64,000 bases of DNA from Mya arenaria (lineage: Eukaryota > Mollusca > Bivalvia > Myida > Myidae), in NCBI RefSeq assembly GCF_026914265.1, contig NC_069125.1, positions 63,477,479-63,541,478 on the forward strand, written 5' to 3'. The notes below the pieces were generated by a model. The model did no database searches, was not told the origin of the DNA, and saw nothing but the letters and a program-made list of their open reading frames with translations. Of this stretch, positions 41,401 to 52,065 are shown piece by piece; within the stretch, counting starts at the first letter, position 1; each line of letters starts with the position of its first letter. A program made the position numbers and the translations under genes.

Positions 41401-43365
41401 ACTGCTTTGTACTGGTTTGAGTGTGTGCTGGAACTACTTCTTTTGTAGTCACTACAACATGGTCGTACTTACACACATCTATAATCAGTTATTTGTAAAA
41501 CACAAATTTCAAATGTTATTTTTTTCTGTGAAGTGTACATAGTCTATTTTGATAACAGGACAAAGTCATTAAAGTGATTAGTTGAAAGAGTTAATTTAAG
41601 CCAAATCACATTATATTCTGACTTTAAATAAAGTTAATAGCAGCAAAGATTAACAGCAGAAAAAACAACACAACAAAATAGAGTACATGTATGCAGTAGT
41701 ATTTTATATCGGAAAATAACTGCCACTTCTGTTTCTACTACCATTGTTTCTAAAGGAATTTGTTGACATTATGGTGCTTGTAATTTTATTATAATTATCA
41801 ATATCATGGCAATAAAATACGGAGGATCAAGTGTGTTACATAAATCCTAGCAAGTTAAATAAAAAATCTACTATCAGTTCTAGTAAAAAAACAAGTAAAA
41901 AAACAGTCAGTTTTGATCTTCAGGCATTGCCAGATGATTCCAGCACTGATGACAAAATGTTATTATCTCCTCAAAAAATCAATTATCGAACAAATTCTTG
42001 CAAAGATTTAGCATTAGGATTTTAAGCAAAATTTCAATAGTAAATTTAGTCCATGATATGAAAAGACACCAGGATTAATTCTACAACTTTGGAATTTGAA
42101 GACTTTGTCATCCATGGTCATTGTCATTTATTCAAAGGTGAATGCACCGCAGAGATTCTCATAAACATTTTGAGGCCCTATTTTAACAAATCTGTAGCTT
42201 TTCAAAGTCAAAATGGATATCAGATACTCTATGGACCCTTTGTCTAAAAGTTTCTCCAGGAAAAACCATGGAAATAAAAATATTTTTATATTAGGCATGA
42301 AAAAATGAATAGGTGCTAGCCAGTGTATTCCTGTAACGAGGTTTACTTACATGGATTAAACAATAAGGACACTTTTCAAAAATGTCTTCTTTTTTTACAT
42401 TTCCCTCAACCCCAACACATTCATATTATTAACCATATTAACCATGGATTGGAAACTTCCTTCAATTATCAATGTCTAAAAAGATTATATTGAACCCTCT
42501 CGAGTAGTTAGAAGTCAGCCAAGAACATATCTGCAATAATATTAATCGTTTAATTAGTGGATTTCCCAGTACTTGCCAGGAGCATGCTAATGATTATGAG
42601 CAAATTGTGTGTTTATATATTTATAATCATAGAGTAATTTTATCAACTACCTTACTCATTCAAAAAAATAAATAATTCTTAATTAATATCAAACTTAATT
42701 AGTCCATAACATTGACAAAAGACAAACAGATTAATCACTAATTTCACAGACATACATGTGGACATGGAGTGGTTTACATCTCAGTGATTCTTATCAGAAG
42801 TGCTGATGGAAATTAACTGAGATTATCTCTTATGGAAAAATTGTCGGAATTTTCGAGATATTTGCTGTGCTTAGAAATGGGGGTCAACTATTTCTACTTC
42901 TCGTCAATGATATGGGGCAGTTCCCAGTCCATGGTTAATATGTTTGTGACCCTGATTAATGTGGCTTATTTTCAATCATGCAATTCTTGAAAGTTTGGTC
43001 AGTAGTGCAACTGACCAAAAGTACCTTACTTACTAGTAAAGAAACTCTTGCCCATGGCACTTGTGTAAAGGAATACATGTGTAGCCTAGTTTTTAATGCA
43101 GGAAAAATGTTTGCAAGGCTCGTTCAAAATAACAACTACACATAGCAACAGATAGCAGTATGTGTTTGCAATTTAAAAGCACAGTAATTGTGTGTGCATT
43201 TTGATCCGAAATCAACCATCAACGATGACCTGGGTCTTGAACTAGTTAGAGGTTGCCCACCTTTTTGATGTTGTAGATTCTCGTAAGCATTCCTTGACCA
43301 CGGTCATTTAAAATTTTGAGTTTTTCTGCCAACTTCTGTTGGCTAGGTATCATAGATCTAGACAT
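12627..43365 (-). CDS. NCKAP1: Nck-associated protein 1 / HEM (WAVE complex subunit), complete
   Basis: Thirty-two coding exons, listed in the block entries below, join in phase to a 1131-residue protein. Vertebrate NCKAP1 has about 1128. It starts [19 protein letters not shown], almost as in vertebrates, and the last exon ends [20 protein letters not shown]. Similarity is continuous: examples are DREYPRLGQM versus the [10 protein letters not shown] seen here, [12 protein letters not shown] versus [12 protein letters not shown], and [10 protein letters not shown], which is identical. NCKAP1 pairs with CYFIP/Sra1 as the scaffold of the five-subunit WAVE regulatory complex, which relays Rac1-GTP to Arp2/3-driven actin branching at the cell cortex. 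No stop, frameshift or missing exon was found. A lysine-rich loop ([12 protein letters not shown], near residue 650) matches the variable loop of the family. The gene covers nearly half the window. Confidence 0.98.
13060..13290. repeat. Degenerate ~56-bp tandem repeat in NCKAP1 intron
   Basis: Five or so units built on 'cttacataaagaatgtcttc' with a variable 'aaaatctatttcagtc' tail. It lies in the intron between coding exons 31 and 32. No function is suggested. Confidence 0.75.
14312..16450. repeat. Exon-derived tandem array (23 full copies, 93/84 bp)
   Basis: The unit is 93 bp, or 84 bp where 9 bp are missing. On the gene's (minus) strand each unit contains an AT-rich stretch, a TTG(C/T)AG acceptor, and then the first ~45 nt of NCKAP1 exon 29, encoding (E)[14 protein letters not shown]. 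It then returns to intron-like sequence, reading FWMNDAT and a stop. The unit nearest the low end runs on into the true exon. The others repeat about every 93 bp up to 16419, where a partial copy ends in 'catgctatggtatgc'. Common variants are D to Y (GAC/TAC) in EYDIAC, TTGCAG versus TTGTAG, and CAGCAG versus CATCAG. The plus strand also stays open because both unit lengths are multiples of three. Confidence 0.95.
17262..17585. mobile_element. MITE family C, copy 1
   Basis: Ends read TTTAAAGTGACCCTCTTACT and GAGTAAGAGTGCATCTTTAA, imperfect inverted repeats. The interior ('aataatgcatttatgg', 'ataacaagattgtaac', 'attggtgaatgctaaa') is found in the opposite orientation at 61963-62330. It lies in the 3-kb NCKAP1 intron between exons 27 and 28. 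No coding capacity. Confidence 0.75.
19051..19231. mobile_element. Short MITE-like element F (~181 bp)
   Basis: Inverted ends GGGCCTGTGTTTACA and TGTAAACACAGGCCC bound 181 bp of non-coding sequence. It is intronic in NCKAP1. It is a single copy in this window, so family membership is inferred from the perfect 15-bp ends. Confidence 0.65.
20996..21127. mobile_element. MITE family B, copy 1 (short form)
   Basis: Ends TTAAAGCTGCACTCTCACAG and its inverse (CTGTGAGAGTGCAGCTTTAA) enclose only about 130 bp. The longer forms at 40564-40924 and 63198-63541 share these ends and the subterminal 'caaaacgttcaatctgtgag', so this looks like an internally deleted copy. TTAA at both borders would fit a TTAA target site. 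Confidence 0.8.
21955..22310. repeat. 44-bp tandem repeat in NCKAP1 intron
   Basis: About eight degenerate units of 'ggcagatgtttgcaacatta' plus 'caaccagcacctcatcctc'. Intronic, no further meaning seen. Confidence 0.8.
22951..22998. mobile_element. Fragment of MITE family D
   Basis: 'agaccacactcataaaacac' followed by 'atgctaatgagagtgatata' matches the left end of the element at 33551-33863, so this is a solitary end fragment. Confidence 0.5.
24315..25980 (-). CDS. NCKAP1: NCKAP1 coding exons 21-25
   Basis: Exons: 25865-25980, 25478-25583, 25119-25258, 24727-24824 and 24315-24408. They encode residues 722-907, including [47 protein letters not shown] and [10 protein letters not shown]. Compare the vertebrate '[16 protein letters not shown]' and 'SELLGPYGMKFLSESL'. 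Confidence 0.95.
27698..27824. mobile_element. Short MITE-like element E (~127 bp)
   Basis: Inverted ends GGGGCTGTTTCATCAAG and TTGATGAAACAGTCCC, imperfect by one or two bases, with a mildly GC-rich interior in an otherwise AT-rich intron. Non-coding. Confidence 0.6.
28328..28620. repeat. Degenerate interspersed repeat in NCKAP1 intron 20
   Basis: Begins 'aacaagagagccacacaact', a start shared with a repeat I recall as abundant in bivalves. No ends or coding region can be defined. The rest of the 2.8-kb intron (25981-28780) shows nothing else apart from element E. Confidence 0.35.
28781..31873 (-). CDS. NCKAP1: NCKAP1 coding exons 15-20
   Basis: Exons: 31815-31873, 31348-31493, 30964-31096, 30193-30312, 29813-29946 and 28781-28912. 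They encode residues 481-721, including [36 protein letters not shown] and [11 protein letters not shown]. Exon 19 carries the lysine-rich segment, which in the family is a poorly conserved solvent loop. Confidence 0.95.
32459..36388 (-). CDS. NCKAP1: NCKAP1 coding exons 8-14
   Basis: Exons: 36340-36388, 35879-36038, 35483-35545, 34049-34270, 33211-33251, 32897-32988 and 32459-32540. Several are under 65 bp and were found by matching the family sequence between splice sites. They encode residues 245-480, including [46 protein letters not shown] and [12 protein letters not shown], all strongly family-like. Confidence 0.95.
33551..33863. mobile_element. MITE family D (~313 bp)
   Basis: Inverted ends AAGACCACACTCTCGCGTAA and the inverse ('ttgcgtgagagtgtggtctt') extend inward for about 40 bp with mismatches ('gccaatgagagtgac' / 'atcactctcgttggc'). 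Non-coding interior, intronic in NCKAP1. Confidence 0.75.
36575..43365 (-). CDS. NCKAP1: NCKAP1 coding exons 1-7
   Basis: Exons: 43261-43365 (start codon, 35 aa), 39051-39161, 38478-38564, 38048-38104, 37730-37872, 37005-37095 and 36575-36712. The first is too short to stand out as an open frame but is secure: it has a GT donor and the near-invariant N-terminus of the family. Intron 1 is 4.1 kb and contains a MITE and a possible coding relic. Together these encode residues 1-244, including the helix [16 protein letters not shown] and the motif YPRLGQM-like FPRLGQM. Confidence 0.95.
37262..37610. repeat. Degenerate interspersed repeat
   Basis: Contains two related lines, 'accaaatttggtaatgattg...aaggcttctaaaatac' and 'accaaatttgatgataattg...aatgcttctaaagtta', suggesting an old two-unit repeat of about 170 bp. 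It lies in the NCKAP1 intron just before coding exon 6. Confidence 0.5.
40564..40924. mobile_element. MITE family B, copy 2 (~361 bp)
   Basis: Ends are identical to copy 1. The interior is itself a long near-palindrome: 'aaaatgcataaaacatcaat' near the centre mirrors 'attaatgttttatggcttaa', so the whole element could fold into one hairpin. It lies in NCKAP1 intron 1. Confidence 0.85.
41831..42260 (+). pseudogene. Possible decayed coding fragment in NCKAP1 intron 1
   Basis: A 64-codon stretch with compositional bias ([20 protein letters not shown]) ends in a stop. It is followed by further codon-like text ([38 protein letters not shown]) interrupted by stops. No family is recognised and no splice sites frame it. 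It could be a relic of a retrocopied gene on the strand opposite NCKAP1, or chance. Confidence 0.25.
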
Positions 43366-43489
43366 GACTGCTGGGTAAAATGAAGAAAATCAAATGGAAA
43401 ATTGTTTTATTTTGTTACTTCCGTGTATGGTAGACATTTTCTAACGAACTGCTGAATCGTTGTCATATGACATATCAATTTCGAATTAT

Positions 43490-43714
<225 letters not shown>

Positions 43715-43884
43715 TTCTGACAAAATGGTAAAATAAACTTCTTTTTTTAAAAGAAAACCTTTACACCATAAGGCCACTAATTAGATTTAATTTATTTCAT
43801 TTTTTTTCAGAGTGGTGAAAACAAATATAATATTATGTCGAGCCAAGTTTGGTTTTGAGTAATGTGGAGTCAAAACAAGGACTG

Positions 43885-44890
43885 CGTGAATAAGCTCAAA
43901 TAAAACAGTTGCACACACTGATATGAGGGACCGCCCAATCACGGTTTGCCCAAAATCTATGAAACTTGGTCAGAATGTTTGCCTAAATTATTTGCAGGGT
44001 CAAGTTTGATACTGGACTAAAGTGAGGTGAATAATACAGGTCAACGTTAGCAAACCTCAGATGAATGAGATCTCAACAGGCTACACATTCGATTTGCGGA
44101 TTTCTAGTTTGTTTTCATAGGCAACAATTATGGTCCAAAAGTCAATGATATTTGGACAGTATTTCTTTATCAAACAAATCTAGACCAAATTTTATTATGA
44201 GATATTAAGAGTCCGAAAACTAGGTCACTAGGTTAAATTAAAGAAAAGCCTTGCCGTATCTTGAGGCCACACGTTTGGTCTTAGATCATAAAACCTGTGC
44301 AGAATATCTGCCTAAAATCTAAGTCAAGCTCGTAACTGGGTAAAAAATATGCGGGGTATTGTAAGGGCACTTTAGAGGGAACCAATTAGGGTCGTAACCC
44401 CTAAAGAAACTGGCCAGTATGTATATATGTCTGCATAGAATCAAATTCAAATTGGGTACTGAGTTACGAAGGGTCTAATTAACCAAGTTCACAAGGTAAA
44501 ATCGTAAAAAAGCCATGTAAACACAATACATGCCACAATATTGTCTGATATATTGAATGCAACTAGGCCAGTCAGACTATTTTCTCCATAAAATCAAGTT
44601 CAGCTCTTACTGGGTCATTTGCAAACAATAACTATGTAACAATTTCAAATGAAAAAAAACAACAACGTGTTAACAGTAAATGCAATAACTTTGACCCAAG
44701 GCCAATGAAACTTGTTCGAAAGTAGGTCACTAGGTCAAATATTACATAAACATTGTATACCCAAAGCATATTCTTGAACTTTGGTCAGCTGGTGTTTATC
44801 TTCATGAAATTTAGGCCGTATATAACTAACTTAATTGTCATTTGTTGGATTAAAAACTAGGTTGTTAATTCAAAACATTGATTTTGCACG
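43885..44890. repeat. Old degenerate repeat ('aaacttggtcagaatgttt')
   Basis: Recurring phrases such as 'gaaacttggtcagaatgttt', 'aggtcactaggttaaa', 'gaggccacacgtttggtct' and 'gggtcaagtttgatactg' reappear about every 100-150 bp with heavy decay. I recall the same wording as a very common invertebrate interspersed repeat. It lies upstream of NCKAP1; no gene is seen. Confidence 0.55.
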
Positions 44891-45099
44891 TTTTACGATT
44901 CAAATTCAAGTGACATTGATATTGAATTGTTTACCTACTATAAGGTCTTACCGTACACAAGTACCCGAAACATTCTTTGGCAAATGTTCGACAGTCATCT
45001 CCATATAGGTCACAATGTTTGTGGGCAATATATCTGAAAAAGAAATCGATTTCTAATTGCCCCATAACGATGACCCTTGAATAAACGATTATGTATGAT

Positions 45100-46640
45100 G
45101 GTGTTTGTTCGATCGTCAAATATTCACCAATCCTGACCAAACTTTGTCGCAATGTTTATGGGCAAAACTCGATAACTATTAAAATCCAAAATATATGTTC
45201 CTTGAAATAAAAAAAAATGCAGATAAGACAATCACCACATTCAGTTCTGTAAGAGTTTACCAATTAACCAGCTTGGTCACAATGTTTAAAGGCCCATAGT
45301 TTATGCAATGTTTGGCATGACAATCCCCTGCTGTGCATCACCTCCTTATTGCACTGATGTCACAGTAGGTGCCAATTTTCTGTTTATTTGTTTATTGGCC
45401 CAGGGCCATTAAATTTAGGTTCTAGTTCTATAATAAAACCTCCAAAACTGCACTGAAGGATTCTCAGATCGGAGATCTGATAAGACAATTATGCATCAAT
45501 ACACAGAGGTTGTGTACAATACACGTTATTTTTTTATATTTTTAATTATTATCTTTTCTTTTTTTTGGAGGGGGGAAGGGGGGTCACTTATAGAAGGATT
45601 AAACTAGGCCTATAACGAAGGAATATTATGAAACAATTTCAAGTCGCCCCAGACTTATTAATGACTTTTGAATTAACAAATAATTAAGGAATCACCACCA
45701 ACGGCGTATCATTGTATGGGCAAAAGTTATCCAACAAGTTACATAACTAGCAAAAAAGGACAGTCACTCTCGGGGTCATTGTCCTTGAATTAACGAAATA
45801 AACGTAACATATTAGACGATGTCTGCTCTCTGAATTGGCAAATAAACACTAATAATCACCAAAATTGCACGCATTAAGGTTTCACAGCATTTTCTCTCGG
45901 ACAAGATCGATAACTCGCCAGAAAGTTCCAGTCAACCTAGAGATACATGTCTGTCCGTTCTGGAGGCCATACACTGCTTTTTCTGGATACAGTATTTTCT
46001 GTAGTCTTGTTGAGAATAATAAAAAATATCGAGTCTTTGAATGGACGAAATAAGTAATGTATGGACTGTGTCCGCTCTCTAACTTTGGTAATTACATATC
46101 CATCACCACTAAACTTAGTCATAAGTTTTATGGGAAAACTATATGATTGACAAGTTCATAACCAGCCTGAGAGTCCACGTCACCCCAAAATTAAAGACCT
46201 TGAATTGACACTGAGTCCTCTAACTTTTAGGAAATACACAATTAATTTAAAAGTTAGTCACTATGTTTATAAGCAAAGTATCATGATCAACTTAATAACT
46301 GAACTTGCAATTGTACATGTATCCTCAACAAACGTGTCACAATGCTTAAGGGCAAATTATCACGAACACGGTTTTATACCTAGTGGGAAAGTCGAAATAG
46401 CTCCCAGAGTTATGACCCTGCAATTGTCGAAAGTATTGACTGTCTTCTCCCTAGCTCGCAACTATTCATGCATCATCAAACTTTTGACAGAATAGCTTTG
46501 ACAAGCTGTATATGTACTCTGAGAGTCCCAGTCATTCAGAGTTATGGCCCTTAAATTGTAAACACAGATTTAACTAACTCCGCCCTCTTTGGCAAATGTA
46601 CTAACAAAACCTGGTCACACTGGATGCTGGCAAACATAAT
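45100..46640. repeat. Old degenerate repeat ('gtcacaatgtttatgggcaa')
   Basis: Phrases like 'ggtcacaatgtttaaaggcc', 'gactgtgtccgctctctaac', 'ttgaattaacgaaataa' and 'agtcccagtcattcagag' recur with a long period of a couple of hundred bases. Short open frames here are shadows of the repeat. The borders are approximate. Confidence 0.5.
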
Positions 46641-46974
46641 GTTCAAATTCATTTATTACCGGGATGGTACCGATCATTCCATAATTGACAATATATTACA
46701 CATATAAATTAAACACGGTCTGCTCTCTGACAAATGTACCCAAGCATCACCAATATTCTTATAATAATGAATTATATATATTGACTTATAAATATACAAA
46801 AGGTTTGTTAAACACCATATTTCTAATCATAATATTGTGTATCGCGTTTGTGATTCCTAACACGTTTCCAAATAATTAAAAGAAATTTAAAGATTTCATT
46901 CGGAATTGAACATGAACTCTTAAAACATAGTACGTCGAAAAAAAGGTGCAAGCATGCAATACAACATACGATAT

Positions 46975-47330
46975 TTTGAATGTCCATTGGCCAATGTTGT
47001 TGCTGTGCAACATTCATTTTTGAATGTCAGTTTTGTAGGGTCAATGTCGCTCTATCACAACATTCATTTTTGAATGTCAGTTTTAAAGGGTCAATGTCGC
47101 TCTATCACAACATTCATTTTTTAAATGTCCAATGTCGTGCTAGCACGACATTCACTTTTTAACGTTCAATGTTGCACAAGCGATGACATTCGTTTTATGA
47201 TTATTTTTGAATTCCCAATGTCTTCCAAGCACGACTTTCGTTTACGAAAGTCTAACGTCTAATGTTCCAGCATGACATCCGTTTATGAATGTCAAATGTC
47301 CAATGTCGTATGTTTTGCTTACTTCACATA
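46975..47330. repeat. Left-arm minisatellite of the foldback-like element
   Basis: Units of roughly 58 bp around 'cattcatttttgaatgtcag' and 'gggtcaatgtcgctctatca', each unit itself partly palindromic ('cattcatttttgaatg', 'gtcgtgctagcacgac'). Confidence 0.75.
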
Positions 47331-47564
47331 ACCCAAAAAAGCAATCTCTGCTAGGGTCCTCTCAAATCACGAAAATGTATGTGATGACATTAGCAGATGA
47401 TAACGTTCGATTTTTGGGTCAAACAGTGCATCTTAGGAATGAAATGGTTTTCGAGCCTAGTGTTCACAAATTTCAAGGTGAAAAAAATAAATACCGTGCT
47501 GGCATTGAACATTCAATAATTGAATGTGAAACGTACACGACACTAGAAATTCAAATATGAATGT

Positions 47565-47845
47565 CTAGTGGGGCGGCTAAGTATAAAATCATGCACTTTG
47601 GGTTAAAAGCATAACACTTGGCACACATACAAAACATCCCCTACTGATTATTTTTAGATATGGACCCAAGTCAGCAGCGCCCACTGGTGACCATGGCCGC
47701 CAAAATGGCCGACCATTTCTTCAAATGATTTTATCTTTGTATCTTTATGTGATAGACTCATGTTCTTGGTGTCTAAATATTCATATTTTAGGCCAAGGAA
47801 GCCATTGGGCACACAAAAATGATATATAAAGTGTTTTCGTTCCAG
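47565..47845. repeat. Left inverted repeat of the foldback-like element
   Basis: Begins 'ctagtggggcggctaa' and runs through 'atatggacccaagtcagcag' and 'ggccaaggaagcc'. It is the reverse complement of 51284-51583 with modest divergence. Confidence 0.85.
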
Positions 47846-48159
47846 AAATAACTTTCATGTCAATTAAAATGGCCATCTTTGGCAACACCACCGACGAATA
47901 TTAAACACTCATAATCCTGGTATCTAGGAAATCTATAAAAGTTACTGGACTCAAAACTGTATAATATATTGTATTTTCCCAGTAATCTTTATTACTTAAC
48001 GATTGTCTTCCAGCGTGGGACAAAAGGCTGCAACGGCATTCCCTCATGGTAATGTTTGAACCATTCCATGTTTCTGTTCTAAAAAATCAACCATGTCGTA
48101 CAGTTACGCCACCACTGTTTTTCGTCTTCTTGTTTAATCCTTACCTTCTTTGGCCATCC

Positions 48160-50640
48160 AAATAGTGTCTGTCTCATGAACAGATCCTGTTGTTACTTAA
48201 TTAAAAGGACCTGTCAAGCCAGATTCTCTTAGTGCAGCAGTTGCACCATTAAAGGCCAATGTCTGGTTGGAGAAACTAGGGGGACTGCTCAGTTAACAGG
48301 AGCTTACGAAGGAAGATTTTGTCTCATGGACTGCATACCATGCTTCCATACAACAGGACAAAACAGCCCCTTGTACAGTTTAGGCTCATATGCCCTTGTT
48401 CCTTGAATTTGCACATTCGGATACCATAGTAAAACATTCGATGAATGTAGTTAAGGCTGCAACAGAATACCTCAACACTGGACAAAATACAGTGCTAGTA
48501 ATGGATCAACCACTGTTTGCAATAGCACAATCAATTCAGTACAACACATGGTTGGTGGACTACACATTGAGATGACGGCGTTCAATGTCATTGGCGACTG
48601 ACTTGATGTAAGTGGTTAGGTAACTGCCATCTTTAATGCCAGGATTGCAGCAGGTGGAGTCGGTGACTCCCCGTTAAAAGACATGCATTTCACCAGAACA
48701 AGGCATGCCTAACAGATAATAGCTGCTGACATCTTAATCCTGCAGCATGATGCTTACGACAAATACGAAGAAACTATCCTAGCGGGAGAGAACTTATTGA
48801 ATTTCACAGACTTGTGTGGCAAGATGACAGCAGAGGAATATCAGATCATCGAATTAATCATGACAGGAAATTTTCTGAACTACCACGTGCAATGGTCATC
48901 GCATGGGTATTCAGCTTTGACCATATCAATGATGCTAAATGGCACTCGATGCATATCAGAGAATATATTCTCTGTCAGAAATGCACCCTGCCATCTACGA
49001 AGAGCTTGTCGCAGGAAAGTTACTTGCACACAATATAAACTGACCATTATCTGCCATGACACTTAATCAAGCACAGGCAAATGCCAATCTGAAAAGGTGA
49101 TGGCTGAACTGTCGGCTTGACTGACAACCCATATGCACTACAACGCTGGATGTTTGTAGGCCCCGAACTATTAAAAATGGTGGCAGAGTTTGAAGATGGC
49201 ACCATTCATGGTTCAACTACATTTGAACAAACCTCATTTGCCCTCAGGAAGTGAAGGCACTTGTTGGGGTCTTTAAATAAATTGGAAATTCTTTTTAAGA
49301 GAACAGTGGCGGCTTGCTTACACTGGACACATAGCTCATTATGGACTCTGAGGTACATACACTTGTAGAAAATGCGTACAAAGTGGGCCAGGAACAATGA
49401 CCCTTTTGTCAAAGCAAGGTTTGTTGATCAAACAAAGTCAATCAATGACCCAATAATGAAAAAACCTTCAAATTTCCAACGATGAAGAAAGACTGTTCCC
49501 TGTTTGCCAGATTGTACATTGCCTGCTAATCCAGGGAAGGAAGTTCTGAATAGTTTTGCAAACACAAAAACCAGCCATAGTCTCCAGTACTCTTGAAAGG
49601 TGGGGCACTATCAGATTTTCTTGTAGAACTTGCAGCTTTGGCGTGACCAGTAGATGCAAACCCACAAGTTACCGCACGAATACTGGCTGGTGCAGTAATA
49701 GTTAAAATCATGCCTGCAAGAAACTCACAAACACTTGGAAACTATTCTAAAACAGTATTCATGGCATACATTGAACAACAGCTGGAACATGCCGATAGGA
49801 TTGATATCGTGCCGGATGTTTATACTCAATGGGGTAAGAAGGAGAGCAGAGCTTTCATCAAATATGCCAAGTAACTGTAAGTTTTCTTTGTGTTAATGAG
49901 AGCAAAACATTATTTTTTCACCTGTTGTTGACAGAAGAGGCTTCAGGCAAAGACCTTCCACATAAATAAACAAGTATTCAGCACAAACGGGGACAACCTG
50001 CTTTCAGCACCAAGGAATTGAGATATATTGCAGATTTGCAGATTAAAACAATGCACGCGAGTGGTAAATAACTGGTCACGATTAGGACATGCGACTCTGA
50101 TGTTGTCGTGAACAATCTGTCTAAACAAGCAACCATTCCAATGGCACGTGAAGTCTTTATATCGTTTGGTGTAGGGAGAAACCATAGGTAAATTGCAGCA
50201 CATACTATTACAACTACTTCAGGCCCACCTCGAGAACCAGAAATGACCTTATACATGCGTTCACTGGAAGTTACACAATGTCCGTCATTGTAGGCATCGG
50301 CAAGAAGAAAGCATGGAAACGTGGGATGTATGACTGCATTCTCGTTAGTCCCTTCTGCCTCCCTCCCCCCAATATACTTGTCACCACAATTGTTCAAGAG
50401 AAATATGTTATTCTCTTGTACGATAAAACATGTCAAAAGACAGGTAATTGAAGCAAGGCAGCATCTCTTTACACATCAATCTAGAGCATTGGAAAATATT
50501 CCTCCAACACAGGCAGCCCTGAAACAGCGTAAACTACGAACAGCTTTACAAGCAGGGCATGTCTGGGTCAATCACTACAAACATTACCCATATAACAATT
50601 GCTGTAAACTGGGGATGTCACCAAAGTGATGGTTCGCGGA
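48160..50640 (+). pseudogene. Decayed coding region inside the foldback-like element
   Basis: Fragments in the plus strand read like a long uncharacterised protein family that I recall as repeated many times in cnidarian and bivalve genomes. Examples are LTDNPYALQRWMFVGPELL, then YIEQQLEHADRIDIVPDVY, and near the end EARQHLFTHQSRALENIPPT followed by a GHVW motif. Their order matches the family order. The region is broken in several places and is treated as a fossil. The family's biochemical role is unknown to me, and no catalytic motif is claimed. Confidence 0.55.
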
Positions 50641-51283
50641 CACATAAATGGACCACCATTGGTCAGGCACAAGGCATGTGTAATGTACTGATACACTGAA
50701 ATTGTCGCAAGGCATGCAGGAGTGTGTGCAAATGCAGCAATGCTAGCCATCTGTTTAAAGCCCTTGGCCATTGTAAAGGCAACTGTTACCAAGAGTGACT
50801 AAACATGTGTAGATTTAATAGTGATATAAACCTTTATTCATGATTCTCATGTAAGCCGTGATCTCATTGGATTATTTCGAACCGTGAACTTCTCGGCCAT
50901 TTCCGCACCGCATGAGGTGTATCTCATGCAACAAATCAAGCGGCTGGATTTCACCTTATTAATTATTTACGAGTACGAGGTTTTTACAGCTGATTTGCCT
51001 AGGGTATCATATAGTATGTATGAAAACCCTTAGTATTAATGTTGTTATACAATAACTTGTAATGTCGCTCATATTGGACATGTATATAGTATTAATTCCG
51101 CACTGTTATTTGCTGTGGTAATACAAGTCCTTTAATTGTTATAAGTTTTTATAACATATTATACATATGTGGGTTGATTGGTTGGCACAATTCAAACAGT
51201 CGTTTCTATTTTTACTTACACTGATTCACTGGTTGTGTAAAATTACCATTTTAAATCAAATAAACGTTTTTAAAAGGTAAATA

Positions 51284-51583
51284 CTTTATATATCAAATTA
51301 TTTGTGTGCCAAACGGCTTCCTTGGCCTAAAATCTGTTTATTTAGACACCAAGAACATGAGTCTATGACATATAGTTACAAAGATATAAGCATTTAAAGA
51401 AATGGTCGGCCATTTCGGCGGCCATTTTGAAAAATGGCCGTTACGGTCACCAGAGGGCGCTGCTGACTTGGGTCCATATCTAAAAATAATCAGTAGAGGA
51501 TGTTTTGTATGTGTGCCAAGTTTCATGTTTTTAACCCAAAGTGCACGATTCTACCAAAATCTGCCCTTAACAGCCCCACTAGT
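51284..51583. repeat. Right inverted repeat of the foldback-like element
   Basis: Mirror of 47565-47845: 'cggcttccttggcctaaaat', 'gctgctgacttgggtccata', ending 'cagccccactag'. Confidence 0.85.
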
Positions 51584-51990
51584 CGTGCTGACACGACATT
51601 GGACATTCAAGAAATAAATAGGTCATTGGACATTCAATACATGAATGACGTTCTGGCACGACATTGGACATTCAAGAAATAAATAGGTCATTGGACATTC
51701 AATACATGAATGACGTTCTGGCACGACATTGGACATTCAAGAAATAAATAGGTCATTGGACATTCAATACATGAATGACGTTCTGGCACGACATTGGACA
51801 TTCAAGAAATAAATAGGTCATTGGACATTCAATACATGAATGACGTTCTGGGACGACATTGGACATTGACATTCAAAGGTGAATGTCATCATCGCGACGG
51901 GCACGACATTGGACATTTCACATTCATTTTCGAATGTCCAACGTCGTGCCATCAATCCACTCATCTTTTGAATGTCTAATGTTGTACGTT
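51584..51990. repeat. Right-arm 65-bp minisatellite
   Basis: Four nearly identical 65-bp units ('ggcacgacattggacattca' ... 'acatgaatgacgttct') followed by diverged units. These units are much more alike than those of the left arm, so this arm has been homogenised or expanded recently. Confidence 0.85.
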
Positions 51991-52065
51991 AAGCTAACAT
52001 CACTCGGGTTACATAGCGTTTAATCGTTTCTTTTAAATCCGACTTTAGGTGTTGATCTAGCGTAA

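Larger units (their letters stand above)
46975..51990. mobile_element. Foldback-like DNA element, ~5 kb, decayed
   Basis: Two long inverted repeats (47565-47845 and 51284-51583) face each other across 3.4 kb. Outside each lies a minisatellite of 'gacattggacattcaa'-type sequence in opposite orientations (46975-47330 and 51584-51990), so the arms are composite: tandem repeat plus unique segment. Foldback elements have long, internally repetitive inverted arms like these. The interior holds a broken coding region on the plus strand. The element is clearly degenerate, with several breaks, and looks old. The outer borders are approximate and no target duplication could be fixed. Confidence 0.7.

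Noticed and set aside
46975-51990. Polinton or retroelement identity for the large inverted-repeat element
   Set aside because: No capsid, integrase, reverse transcriptase or polymerase-like phrases were seen; the arms fit a foldback-type DNA element better.
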